Shown in pieces: positions 36,578 through 44,113 of a stretch of 50,519 bases of DNA (its first letter is position 1; the number at the start of each line of letters is the position of its first letter). The DNA comes from SAR202 cluster bacterium. GTDB lineage: Bacteria > Chloroflexota > Dehalococcoidia > Lucifugimonadales > Australimonadaceae. Location: the NCBI GenBank assembly GCA_016872415.1, contig VGZX01000009.1, positions 1 through 50,519 of the forward strand, written 5' to 3'. Both the position numbers and the translations under genes were made by a program. Below the pieces are notes generated by a model. It did no database searches. It worked only from the letters and a program-made list of their open reading frames with translations, and had not been told where the DNA came from.

Positions 36578-37339
36578 CTAGCGGAACAGGTCCATCTCCC
36601 GGCGCCGCACCATGGGCGCGATGCCGCTCTCGCCGGGGCGGTAGGGGTAGCCGCGCACGACGGCGGCGGGCACCTTGGTGAGCTTGTTGGTGACCAGCTC
36701 CGAGGCGGCCGCGACCTCGTCGGCGATGGCGATGACCGTCGTGCGCAGCTCGCGGCCGTCGTTGTCCCGCTCGCCCCGGTAGTCCCACAACGGCTCCATG
36801 CCCGCGAGGCCCACGGCCACGTTCGCCGCGCCCTCGCGCCAGGGTCGCCCGAACGTGTCGGAGATCAGCACGGCCACATCGACGCCCACGCACGCGCGGA
36901 CGGCATCGCGCAGGCGCCGCGCCGACGCGTCCGGGTCTTCGGGCAGCAACACGACGAAATCGCCGCCGGGCAGCCCGACGTTGGAGGCGTCGACGCCGGA
37001 GTTGGCGCAGATGAAGCCGTGGCGCGTTTCCGTGATGAGCACGCCGTTGTCCATCCGGACGATCCGCTTGGCCTCGCGCAGCGCCACTTCGACGACTCGC
37101 GGGTCCTTGGCCCACGGCGCGGCGAACCGCTCGGCTACCGGCGACGGCTCGATCGAGCGCAGGTCGACCACACGCCCTTCCGCCTTCGATACCACCTTCT
37201 GCGTCACCACGAGGATGTCGTGCGCGGCCAGCGGTGTGCCCTGGGCCTTCGCCGCATCGACGAGCATCGCGGCCAAATCCTCGCCGGGGCGGATGTCGGG
37301 CAGGCCTTCTATGCCGATGAGCGTGACGGTGGCGGGCAC
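36578..37339 (-). CDS. cofE: Coenzyme F420:L-glutamate ligase
   Basis: Adds glutamates to F420-0 using GTP. The 253-residue protein is the single-domain archaeal-type CofE, without the nitroreductase-like domain of actinobacterial FbiB. Conserved blocks include DILVVTQKVVSKAEGR, HGFICANSGVDASNV, LISDTFGRPWREGAANVAVG and DELAxA-like IADEVAAASELVTNK. The GTG at 37339 follows GAGGGG by four bases and restores the family start. A GTGACC-17-TACGAT element upstream is a possible promoter. Shows that the organism makes F420, in line with the split-barrel genes here. Confidence 0.93.
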   Translation of the reverse strand: MPATVTLIGIEGLPDIRPGEDLAAMLVDAAKAQGTPLAAHDILVVTQKVVSKAEGRVVDLRSIEPSPVAERFAAPWAKDPRVVEVALREAKRIVRMDNGVLITETRHGFICANSGVDASNVGLPGGDFVVLLPEDPDASARRLRDAVRACVGVDVAVLISDTFGRPWREGAANVAVGLAGMEPLWDYRGERDNDGRELRTTVIAIADEVAAASELVTNKLTKVPAAVVRGYPYRPGESGIAPMVRRREMDLFR

Positions 37340-37466
37340 GGGTCCCCTCGTGACGGGGCGTTCGTCGGGCCGATGGCGCCTCATCGTACACCGCCGACCG
37401 TTGGCGGTCACCTTGGGGGATGGAATGGTAGACTGCGGTTCCCACGGTTGGAGCAAGGACGAGGCG

Positions 37467-37817
37467 ATGCCCAGGTATATCGAGGTCGACGTATCGGTCA
37501 GCGAGAACTGCGACTGGCCGGTCGTGAAGGTGTTCGAGGCGCACGAGGCTCCGCGCGAGGTGACACGCGTCGTCGCTCGGCGGCCCGACGGCACCACAGG
37601 GCCGTGCGCGGTGACCGGATGGGAAGGCGGCAAGCCGGCGCCGGCGTTCGTGGCGCGGGTCGGCGACTCCGGCGAGGGCGTCGTGCTGTTGGTGTACGGC
37701 GGCGACGAGGGCATACGGCTGAAGGACTTCGAGTCGATCGAGCCGTGGGACATGGCGAACGCGAGCCAATGGGGCGAACCCTGCCTGCTGCTGGCGCCCG
37801 ACACCGAGACCGCTTAG
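37467..37817 (+). CDS. Hypothetical protein
   Basis: A 116-residue protein without a family I know. It is rich in beta-type sequence (RYIEVDVSVSENCDWPVVKVFE, then EGVVLLVYGGDEGIRLKDFE) with two Cys. The ATG at 37467 follows GGACGAGG. A TGGTAGACT at 37426-37434 is a possible extended -10. It is divergent from cofE and convergent with a small ORF that begins at 37962. Confidence 0.6.
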   Translation: MPRYIEVDVSVSENCDWPVVKVFEAHEAPREVTRVVARRPDGTTGPCAVTGWEGGKPAPAFVARVGDSGEGVVLLVYGGDEGIRLKDFESIEPWDMANASQWGEPCLLLAPDTETA

Positions 37818-37818
37818 C

Positions 37819-37962
37819 TCACCACCGAAAGCCAGCCAGCACGGCCTGCAATCGGCGCTCCACGTCCGCCGGCTGGCGCTCGAACGCCGTCAGCGAGAGT
37901 TGCAGCAGCTGCGGTCGGTACGGGTACTTGGGCAGCTCCCACCATTTTTCGGCATTCCACAT
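37819..37962 (-). CDS. Small ORF, 47 codons, unknown function
   Basis: A short minus-strand frame with ATG at 37962, GGAG 9 bases upstream, and TGA at 37821-37819. The product (MWNAEKWWELPKYPYRPQ, ending LQAVLAGFRW) is Trp/Tyr/Pro-rich at the N-terminus and helical afterward, composition unlike a high-GC shadow frame. It is convergent with the hypothetical gene, whose stop is two bases away. Real coding is plausible but unproved. Confidence 0.45.
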   Translation of the reverse strand: MWNAEKWWELPKYPYRPQLLQLSLTAFERQPADVERRLQAVLAGFRW

Positions 37963-38049
37963 GGCAACCCACTCCTCGAATCGAATCGTGGAGGGGATGG
38001 TCGCAGGAGCGGCGTGACCGCGCTAGTGCCACTTGTCGCGGGCCGGCCG

Positions 38050-38469
38050 TCACCTGGAGCGCAAGCCGTAGACCCGCTGCGGCGAGACGAGCACGATGGC
38101 GCGCCGCTCCTCGCGCATCACGCGGTCGAACTCGTCCCAATCGCCGTGCGTGCCACCTGCCGCCTTGAACACCGCGCGGAGGCGCTGGCGCATCTGCTCG
38201 GCGGGGGTGCCGTCCCAGTCCTGTATCGTCGCCGTTCCCTCCACCGCCACCCAGGCCGACCAATCGGCGGTGACCGCGAGGGCGGTGCAGCGTGGGTCGC
38301 GTCGCAGGTGTTGCAGCTTCACCGTGTCGTCACGCACGACGAATGCGACACAGTCGTCCACCTGCCCGCCGAGGACGATGCTGGCGTGCGCGTGACCGTC
38401 CGGGCGGTGCGTGGTGACGACCATGCGGTGGTGCCGCCGCAGGAAGGGCTCGGCGTCCGTGAAGTCCAA
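38050..38469 (-). CDS. PPOX-class F420-dependent oxidoreductase-like protein
   Basis: A 139-residue split-barrel protein (FLRRHHRMVVTTHRPDGHAHAS, then VKLQHLRRDPRCTALAVTAD, WVAVEGTATIQDW). This strand pattern is that of the F420-type Rv1155-like subgroup. The TTG at 38469 has GGGAGG five bases upstream. It follows the cysteine hydrolase by 10 bases on the same strand and is probably co-expressed with it. Cofactor use is inferred from family and the presence of cofE. Confidence 0.82.
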   Translation of the reverse strand: MDFTDAEPFLRRHHRMVVTTHRPDGHAHASIVLGGQVDDCVAFVVRDDTVKLQHLRRDPRCTALAVTADWSAWVAVEGTATIQDWDGTPAEQMRQRLRAVFKAAGGTHGDWDEFDRVMREERRAIVLVSPQRVYGLRSR

Positions 38470-38479
38470 GACCGCCTCC

Positions 38480-39211
38480 CTATTGGGCCTTGCCCGTCTT
38501 GAGGATCGGCTCGGCATCGCTCGTGATGTAACGCTGCGCGTCGTCGAGCGAGATCACCTTGCCGTATTTGGCGTGCATGTCCATCAGTGCAACCTTGTGG
38601 CTCAACTCGAACCGGTCGAACGTGCACTCCTCGACCACGCCGACGAAGAAGCTAGCGCAAGCGGCATCGACGGCCGTGGCGCGCACGCAGCCGCTCGTCG
38701 TCGTGCCCGCGAGGAAGAGCGTGTCGGCGTCCATCTCGTTGAGGTATTGCAGCAGGGGCGTGCCGCTGAACGCGCTGGCGGCGCGCTTCGTCACCAGCAC
38801 CTCGCCGGGCATGGGCGCGATCTCCTCGGCGACCACGTCGCCCAGCGTGCGCTTGTTCATCTCCTCCTCGCCGACCCATTCCAAGTCGCGGTTACCGCGA
38901 CCGCGCGACGCCCAGCCCCCGCCGCGGAAGGGGCTTGGAGTGCCGGCGGTGTAGATGACGGGAACGCCGGCCTCCCGCGCGGTGCTGATGAGCAATTGGA
39001 GGCGCGGCAGCGCGTCCCACCCTTCCTGGCCGCACGAGTTGCGGTAGGTCTTCATGGACTCAAGGATCGGCGCCGGCTCCAGGCCGATGAAACCGTAGGT
39101 GACGTCGATGACGACGACCACCGGGCGCTTGCCCAGCACCTTGTTGTCCTTGGTGTAGGCCTCGTACACGGCGCGGTCGCGGTCGCTCAGCAGATCGTCC
39201 CAGATTGCCAT
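38480..39211 (-). CDS. Isochorismatase-like cysteine hydrolase (N-carbamoylsarcosine amidase-type)
   Basis: A 243-residue hydrolase with the catalytic triad Asp (VVVVIDVTYGF, residue 36), Lys (VTKRAASAFSGTPL, about 140) and Cys (GTTTSGCVRATAVDA, about 176). The long N-terminal arm and GCVRATAVDAA resemble N-carbamoylsarcosine or maleamate amidohydrolases more than true isochorismatases. GAGG lies 6 bases before the ATG. It heads a two-gene unit with the split-barrel protein. Confidence 0.88.
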   Translation of the reverse strand: MAIWDDLLSDRDRAVYEAYTKDNKVLGKRPVVVVIDVTYGFIGLEPAPILESMKTYRNSCGQEGWDALPRLQLLISTAREAGVPVIYTAGTPSPFRGGGWASRGRGNRDLEWVGEEEMNKRTLGDVVAEEIAPMPGEVLVTKRAASAFSGTPLLQYLNEMDADTLFLAGTTTSGCVRATAVDAACASFFVGVVEECTFDRFELSHKVALMDMHAKYGKVISLDDAQRYITSDAEPILKTGKAQ

Positions 39212-39272
39212 GGCATTCCTCGCTTGGCTGACGCGCTGGGCGTCGCCGGGTGTGATGGCGGCACGTGCCGGG

Positions 39273-39301
39273 ATTGTAGTCGAATCTGGGCGCGATTCGT
39301 C
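39273..39301 (-). promoter_or_regulatory. Candidate promoter with overlapping inverted repeat, cysteine hydrolase gene
   Basis: TACAAT on the minus strand (39278-39273) could be a -10; the -35 is poor. The inverted repeat CGAATC (39281-39286) and GATTCG (39294-39299), spacer 7, covers the -35 and spacer region, as a repressor site would. Evidence is limited to the sequence pattern. The rest of the 227-base gap shows nothing else I can name. Confidence 0.3.
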
Positions 39302-39438
39302 ATGGTCCGAGTCCTCGCGGGGAATCGCGCTAACTGGGAGGGGTCAGCAGGCCGGCATGGCGCGCATGCGCGGAGGAGACGACGCGTCGGCGCACATCCT
39401 GGCTGACCCACGGCGCGCGTCGAGATTGGCGGCGGATG

Positions 39439-40032
39439 CTAGCGGGCGCGCAGGGCGGCGGACGTCAGCCTCGTGTGGACCGGCCCCTCGGGCCGCAGCT
39501 GGCTGCGAATCAGCCCGACATGCTCGACGCGGAACGACGCCGACGGCAATGCCGTCTCGTGTAGCGACCGCGATAGGGCGTCGCGTTCGGCGGGGCCAAG
39601 CAGTGCATTGATACGCGCGAGCGTCAGGTGCGGGCGAAACGCCTGCCCTGACGGCGCGAAGCCTTGCGCGACCAGCGCCGCCTCCACGTCCTGTTGGAGC
39701 GCGCGGAGCCGGTCGGCCGCGCCGCCGACGCCCGCCCACAGCACGCGTGGCGCCCGTTCGTGCGGGAACACGCCAAGCCCGTCCAACGTGACGTCGAACG
39801 GCGAATGGCTTACCACGGCTGTGGCGAGGGCGTCCGCGGCGGCGGCGACATGCTCGCCCGCGGTGTCGCCGAGGAACCGTAGCGTCAGGTGCATGTTATC
39901 TGTGGCGACCCACCGAAACGCGCCGCGCACGCGCGCTCGAAGCGAAGCGGAAGCCGTCGCCAGCGCTGCGAGCACGGGCTCCGGTAACTCCACGGCGACG
40001 AAAAGGCGGAGGTCGCCGTTACGCGTCGCCAC
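39439..40032 (-). CDS. thpR: RNA 2',3'-cyclic phosphodiesterase (2H family)
   Basis: A 197-residue 2H phosphoesterase. Two HxTx motifs are seen: HLTLRFLGD (about 48) and HLTLARINAL (about 134). RLFVAVELPEPV is the family start. It hydrolyses 2',3'-cyclic RNA ends in vitro; the cellular role is uncertain. Its 5' end overlaps the mug gene by 14 bases, so it is translated from the same message. Confidence 0.92.
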   Translation of the reverse strand: MATRNGDLRLFVAVELPEPVLAALATASASLRARVRGAFRWVATDNMHLTLRFLGDTAGEHVAAAADALATAVVSHSPFDVTLDGLGVFPHERAPRVLWAGVGGAADRLRALQQDVEAALVAQGFAPSGQAFRPHLTLARINALLGPAERDALSRSLHETALPSASFRVEHVGLIRSQLRPEGPVHTRLTSAALRAR

Positions 40033-40564
40033 GTTTCACCGCATCGCGAAACTCGGCCAGTCTGCGATACCACTCCGCTAGGTCGTCGAGCGAATACGCG
40101 GCGTTGGCCGGGCTGGGGCTGGGGGCAACGAAAACGCGGCTATCGCCAATGCGCCCCGGTTGCACCCCAAGCACAGCCTTCTCTCGCACGCCGTCCGTGA
40201 AGAGGCGGAAGTTGTTATAGCCCACCAGTCCATTGAAGCAGATCACGCGCGAGGCATATCGCAGCAGCTTCTCGCGGCAGACCGGCGCCCATGACCGATA
40301 GTCAGCCACGGCGAGATTGGACGCCATCGCGCTGGGTCGCTTCACGACATCGGTGAAGCCGATGCCGAGGCTGGGCATCAGCGCGTCGTCGTCGGGGCCG
40401 AGATCGCGCCCGATCGAGACGAGGCCCGAGCGGTTGAGAGCGGTCCAGAAACGGTTACGGGGCATCGCGAAGTAGTGGCCGACCTTGGCCGAGAAGAGGC
40501 CGGGGTTGATGCCGACGAACACGATGTCCAATCCCAGATGGAGGTAATCGGGCAAGGTCTGCAT
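40019..40564 (-). CDS. mug: G/U mismatch-specific DNA glycosylase
   Basis: A 181-residue uracil-DNA glycosylase family 2 (Mug/TDG) protein. The active-site motif is VFVGINPGLFSA with the catalytic Asn, followed by GHYFAMPRNRFWTALNRSG, and the DNA-contact loop near the C-terminus is PSPSPANAAYS. It excises U or T opposite G. It is followed, with overlap, by thpR and lies 54 bases after rsmI; all are on the minus strand. Confidence 0.93.
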   Translation of the reverse strand: MQTLPDYLHLGLDIVFVGINPGLFSAKVGHYFAMPRNRFWTALNRSGLVSIGRDLGPDDDALMPSLGIGFTDVVKRPSAMASNLAVADYRSWAPVCREKLLRYASRVICFNGLVGYNNFRLFTDGVREKAVLGVQPGRIGDSRVFVAPSPSPANAAYSLDDLAEWYRRLAEFRDAVKRGDA

Positions 40565-40618
40565 GGCTGGATTATCGCCGACGGCCGCGGACCGCACCAA
40601 CGATCGATGAGCGGCCGT

Positions 40619-41449
40619 TCAATCGAGCGCCAGCCAGAGACGATACGCTTCGCGGCGAGGCAGGCCCAGCGCCCTCGCCATCTGCTCCGTCGCGTCCTTG
40701 GCACTCACGCCCGACGCCTTCAGCCGCGCCAGCGCCGCTTGAACGTCCTCCGGCGACGAGCGTTCCGTTGTCGCGCCCGCCGGCTCGTCCGCGCCCGCCA
40801 CCACCAGCACGAACTCGCCGCGCGGCGTGGCGAAGTGCTCCAAGGCGGCGCCCAAGGTGCCGCGAAAGACCTCCTCGTGCAGTTTCGTCAGCTCGCGGCA
40901 CACCGCGACCCGCCGGTCGCCAAGGGCCTCGCGCAGGTCGGACAGCGTCTCGCGAACGCGGTGCGGTGCCTCGAACAGCACCAGTGTTTCCCGCGCCGGC
41001 GCATGCTCGCGGAGGAGCGCCCGGCGCTGCTTGGACACGCGGGGCGGAAAGCCGAGAAAGCGGAAACGGTCGGCCGGCATGCCGGCCACCGCCAGCGCCG
41101 TCGTGACCGCCGACGGTCCCGGTACCGCCTCGACGCGCGCGCCGGCGGCAAGTGCCGCCCCAACGAGGTCCGCGCCGGGATCGCTCACCAGCGGCACGCC
41201 CGCATCGCTCACCAAGGCCACGTCGCCCTGGGCTAGCGCCTCCACGATGCGGCGGGTGCGTTCGGCGGCGTTATGCTCGTTGTACGACAGCATCGGGGTG
41301 GCGATCTCGAAGCGCGTCAGAATCTTCCTCGTCACCCGCGTATCCTCGGCGGCGATGAGCGACACCTCGCGCAGCACCCGCAGCGCGCGCAGGGTGATGT
41401 CTTCCAGATTGCCGATTGGCGTGGCGACGACGTAGAGCGTGCCGGGCAT
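40619..41449 (-). CDS. rsmI: 16S rRNA (cytidine(1402)-2'-O)-methyltransferase
   Basis: A 276-residue tetrapyrrole-methylase-fold enzyme. Family blocks: LYVVATPIGNLEDITLRAL (residues 5-23), AEDTRVTRKIL, SYNEHN, LVSDAGVPLVSDPGADLV, GPSAVTTALAVAGM and FLGFPPR. GGAGG sits close before the ATG. It is divergent from the acyl-CoA dehydrogenase with a 69-base gap; TATCCT upstream may be a -10. Confidence 0.96.
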   Translation of the reverse strand: MPGTLYVVATPIGNLEDITLRALRVLREVSLIAAEDTRVTRKILTRFEIATPMLSYNEHNAAERTRRIVEALAQGDVALVSDAGVPLVSDPGADLVGAALAAGARVEAVPGPSAVTTALAVAGMPADRFRFLGFPPRVSKQRRALLREHAPARETLVLFEAPHRVRETLSDLREALGDRRVAVCRELTKLHEEVFRGTLGAALEHFATPRGEFVLVVAGADEPAGATTERSSPEDVQAALARLKASGVSAKDATEQMARALGLPRREAYRLWLALD

Positions 41450-41518
41450 GTGGCCTCCGGCGACAGGATAGCGCGTCGTGATGACATCTGCGCCGGGAAC
41501 GGATAAAACAATGGCGCC

Positions 41519-42679
41519 ATGAACACGCTGCTCACCGAAGAAGAGCGCCTGCTACGGTCCACCGTCCACGGCTTCGCCGTGCGGGAGTTGGCGCCACGCG
41601 CGGCCGCCTACGACGAGAGCGAGGCGTTCCCCTGGGACAACGTGCGCGGGCTCGGCGAGATGGGCCTGATGGGGCTAACGCTGTCCGAGCAATACGGCGG
41701 CGCCGGAGCGTCATACGCGCAGCTCGCTATCGCCATCGAGGAGATCGCATGGGGGTGCGCCGCAACCAGCGTCATCCATCTGGTGCACGTCTCGCTCGCC
41801 GGCGACTCCATCGCGCGCTTCGGCTCGCCCGAGCTGCGCTCGCGCTTGCTGCCGCGCATGGCGATCGGCGAGCTGCTTGGCGCTTTCGCCCTCACCGAGC
41901 CATCGTCGGGCAGCGATGCCGCGGACATGAGCACGCTGGCGAAACGCGTGGAGGGCGGTTACCTGCTGAACGGCGTCAAGACGTTCATCACCAATGGCCC
42001 GGAAGCGCGAATGTTCGTGGTGTTCGCCGCCACGGACAAGGCCAAGGCGGCGCGTGGAGTGTCCGCGTTCGTCGTCCACCGCGATAACCCCGGCCTCGCG
42101 ACCAACGCGCAACGGGGTAAGCTGGGCATGCGCGCCTCGACCACCGCCGAAGTGGTGCTGACCGATTGCTTCGTGCCGGATGCCGACCGCATCGGCGACG
42201 AGGGCGATGGCTTCAAGATCGCGATGTCGGTGCTGGACGCCAGCCGCATATCGGTCGCGGCCCAGGCCATCGGCATCGGCCGCGCCGCTCTCGACCTGGC
42301 CTTGCGCCACGTCCGCCAACGACGCACCTTCGGCAAGCCGATTGCCGACCACCAAGCGGTCCAGTTCATGATCGCCGACATGGCGACACGCCTCGACGCG
42401 GCGCGGCTGCTCACTCGTCGGGCCGCCCAGGCAAAGGACGCTGGCCTGCCATACGGGCGCGAGTCGGCCATGGCCAAGGTCTTCGCGTCGGAGGCCGGCT
42501 CGTTCGCCTGCGACCGGGCGCTCCAGCTTTTCGGCGGCTACGGCTACTTCCGCGAGAGCCAGGTCGAACGGTTGTACCGCGACGTGCGCGTCACGGAGAT
42601 ATACGAGGGCACGAGCGAGGTGCAGCGCATCGTCATCGCGCGCTCGATACTGCGCGAGGCCGGGGATCCTCCGGCCTGA
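41519..42679 (+). CDS. Acyl-CoA dehydrogenase
   Basis: A 386-residue FAD enzyme of beta-oxidation type. The signatures FALTEPSSGSDAADM (about 120-135) and LFGGYGYFRESQVERLYRDV (about 335-355) are present, and the catalytic Glu is in YEGTSEVQR (about 366). FAD-binding RQRRTFGKPIADHQAVQF is also seen. Chain-length specificity cannot be read. It stands alone on the plus strand, facing the interrupted TIR-like gene. Confidence 0.94.
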   Translation: MNTLLTEEERLLRSTVHGFAVRELAPRAAAYDESEAFPWDNVRGLGEMGLMGLTLSEQYGGAGASYAQLAIAIEEIAWGCAATSVIHLVHVSLAGDSIARFGSPELRSRLLPRMAIGELLGAFALTEPSSGSDAADMSTLAKRVEGGYLLNGVKTFITNGPEARMFVVFAATDKAKAARGVSAFVVHRDNPGLATNAQRGKLGMRASTTAEVVLTDCFVPDADRIGDEGDGFKIAMSVLDASRISVAAQAIGIGRAALDLALRHVRQRRTFGKPIADHQAVQFMIADMATRLDAARLLTRRAAQAKDAGLPYGRESAMAKVFASEAGSFACDRALQLFGGYGYFRESQVERLYRDVRVTEIYEGTSEVQRIVIARSILREAGDPPA

Positions 42680-42691
42680 GGCCACGGCCGC

Positions 42692-43102
42692 CTAGTATTT
42701 CCGCAGGCCGCCCAACACGCGCTTCACGGTGTCCCACTGCCAGCGCACCACCTGGCCCGTGTTGGGCAGGATGGTGGGCGCGCCGCTGTGTTAGTCCAGC
42801 AGTTGATAGATATCCTTGCCCAGCAGTTTCGCCATGTGCACCTCGCGCTGCACGCCGGGCGCGCGAATGGTGTTATGGCCCACCATCACCACCACCGCGT
42901 CCGCCCGATTGATCCGCTGGTAGGTGTTCTCCACCCACTCCTTCAGCGGCTCCTCGAACGGCAGCGACCAGTCGGACAGTGTGAAGGTGGCGTCCGGCTG
43001 CCGGGACTGCGTGGCGAAGAAGTCCTTCCGGCTGCGGTCGTTCGCGTAGTCGAAACTGACGAATAGCTTCCGCCGCCTCGTCATCGTCGATCGCGCGCGC
43101 AT
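42692..43102 (-). pseudogene. TIR-like (MTH538/DUF1863-type) protein interrupted by an in-frame TAA
   Basis: The ATG at 43102 has AGGAG about 7 bases upstream. The first 103 codons give a TIR-like flavodoxin fold: KLFVSFDYANDRSRKDFF, WVENTYQRINRADAVVVMVG, APGVQREVHMAKLLGKDIYQ. This type is known in signalling and in Thoeris-like defence. A TAA at 42793-42791 then stops it, but the same frame goes on for 32 codons (TGQVVRWQWDTVKRVLGG near its end) to TAG at 42694. That tail looks coding and completes the domain. No ThsA-like, SIR2 or membrane effector is next to it. The lesion may be natural or an error. Confidence 0.7.
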
Positions 43103-43250
43103 GCGTCTGCTCCTGCCGCCGACGTCTGCTCTCAGCGTGACGCGCCGCCGGCAAGCGACGGCGGCACGATGCCGGCGATACTTTCGGGCACCTGTGGCAC
43201 CGGCGGGCGAGGCGCGCTAGAGTGAACGTCATGCTATTGGGAGGCCACCG

Positions 43251-43688
43251 ATGCCCGAATCCAAGTCCGCCTGCACTGTTGGCTATGCCAACCACGTCGG
43301 CATCGCCGTCACGAACGTCCGCGAGGCGCTGCTGCTCTATCAAACGCTATTCGATTCGCCGGAGACGTCCATTATCGAAGCCCCGCTGTTGGGCATACGC
43401 GCCGCGATCATCGTCCAAGGCGAGACGCACATCGAACTGCTGGAGCCGACCGACCCCGCCGGCGCGATCGGCAGATTCATCGCGGAGCACGGCGAGGGCC
43501 TGCACCACTTGGCGTTCAACGTCAACAACGTCGACAAGAAGGTCGAGGAGTTGAAAGCGTTGGGCATCCGCATGATCGACCAAGTGCCACGCCAGGGCCT
43601 CACGGGGCGCATCGCCTTCATCCATCCAAGCGCCACGCGCGGCAGCCTCATCGAGCTCGTGCAACCGTCCGCGCGGGCCGCCCACTAG
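43251..43688 (+). CDS. mce: Methylmalonyl-CoA epimerase
   Basis: A 145-residue vicinal oxygen chelate protein interconverting (R)- and (S)-methylmalonyl-CoA. Metal ligands fit His in VGYANHVGIAVTNV (about 15), HIELLEP (Glu region) and GEGLHHLAFNVNNV (about 84), and Glu in LIELVQP near the end. GGGAGG lies close before the ATG. Its stop overlaps the start of the cobalamin-binding subunit by one base, so the two are coupled. Confidence 0.93.
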   Translation: MPESKSACTVGYANHVGIAVTNVREALLLYQTLFDSPETSIIEAPLLGIRAAIIVQGETHIELLEPTDPAGAIGRFIAEHGEGLHHLAFNVNNVDKKVEELKALGIRMIDQVPRQGLTGRIAFIHPSATRGSLIELVQPSARAAH

Positions 43689-44113
43689 TGGCTGCGGCGA
43701 CCGACGAACGCCCGCCCGTTCGCGTGCTCATCGCCAAGCCCGGACTCGACGGGCATGACCGCGGAGCGCGAATGCTGGTGCGCGCGCTGCGCGACGCCGG
43801 ATTCGACGTCGCGTACACCGGCATTCGCCGCACGCCGGAGCAGATCGCGGCTCAGGCCGCGGAGCATGGCGCCGAGCTGGTGGGCATCAGCATCCTTTCC
43901 GGAGCGCACATGGAGTTGGTGCCACGCGTGCTCGACGCGCTGCAGCGCCGTGGCATGGGTGAGGTGCCGGTGATGGCCGGTGGCATCATTCCGGAGGCCG
44001 ACCGCCGCGCGCTGTTGGAGATGGGCGTCGTCGCGGTGCATGGGCCCGGCTCGCGCACCGGCGAAATCGCGGAGGCGATACGCGCCACCGTGGAGGCGCG
44101 ACGCGGCCGATGA
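43688..44113 (+). CDS. Methylmalonyl-CoA mutase, cobalamin-binding (small) subunit
   Basis: A 141-residue B12-binding domain protein. The cobalamin signature DxHxxG is in KPGLDGHDRGARMLVRAL, followed by GFDVAYTGIR-TPEQI and GISILSGAHM, all typical of McmA2. The GTG at 43688 overlaps the stop of the epimerase gene. The large catalytic subunit (McmA1) is not in the window, so the enzyme is split and its genes dispersed. It is tail-to-tail with the MscS gene with no base between stops. Confidence 0.93.
   Translation: MAAATDERPPVRVLIAKPGLDGHDRGARMLVRALRDAGFDVAYTGIRRTPEQIAAQAAEHGAELVGISILSGAHMELVPRVLDALQRRGMGEVPVMAGGIIPEADRRALLEMGVVAVHGPGSRTGEIAEAIRATVEARRGR

Noticed and set aside
36275..38017. 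580-codon plus frame across amidohydrolase, cofE and a hypothetical gene
   Set aside because: Runs out of frame or antisense to well-supported genes.
37814..38263. Minus frame of 149 codons beside the small ORF
   Set aside because: Overlaps the F420-type protein out of frame and is Gly/Arg-rich; the 47-codon frame is the better candidate here.
42692..43102. Thoeris defence system
   Set aside because: No ThsA or other NAD-sensing effector is adjacent, so one TIR-like gene alone does not support the name.
43144..43165. GC hairpin (7-bp arms) between the TIR-like and epimerase genes
   Set aside because: It lies between divergent starts, has no T-tract and is simple GCC/GGC repeat sequence likely by chance.
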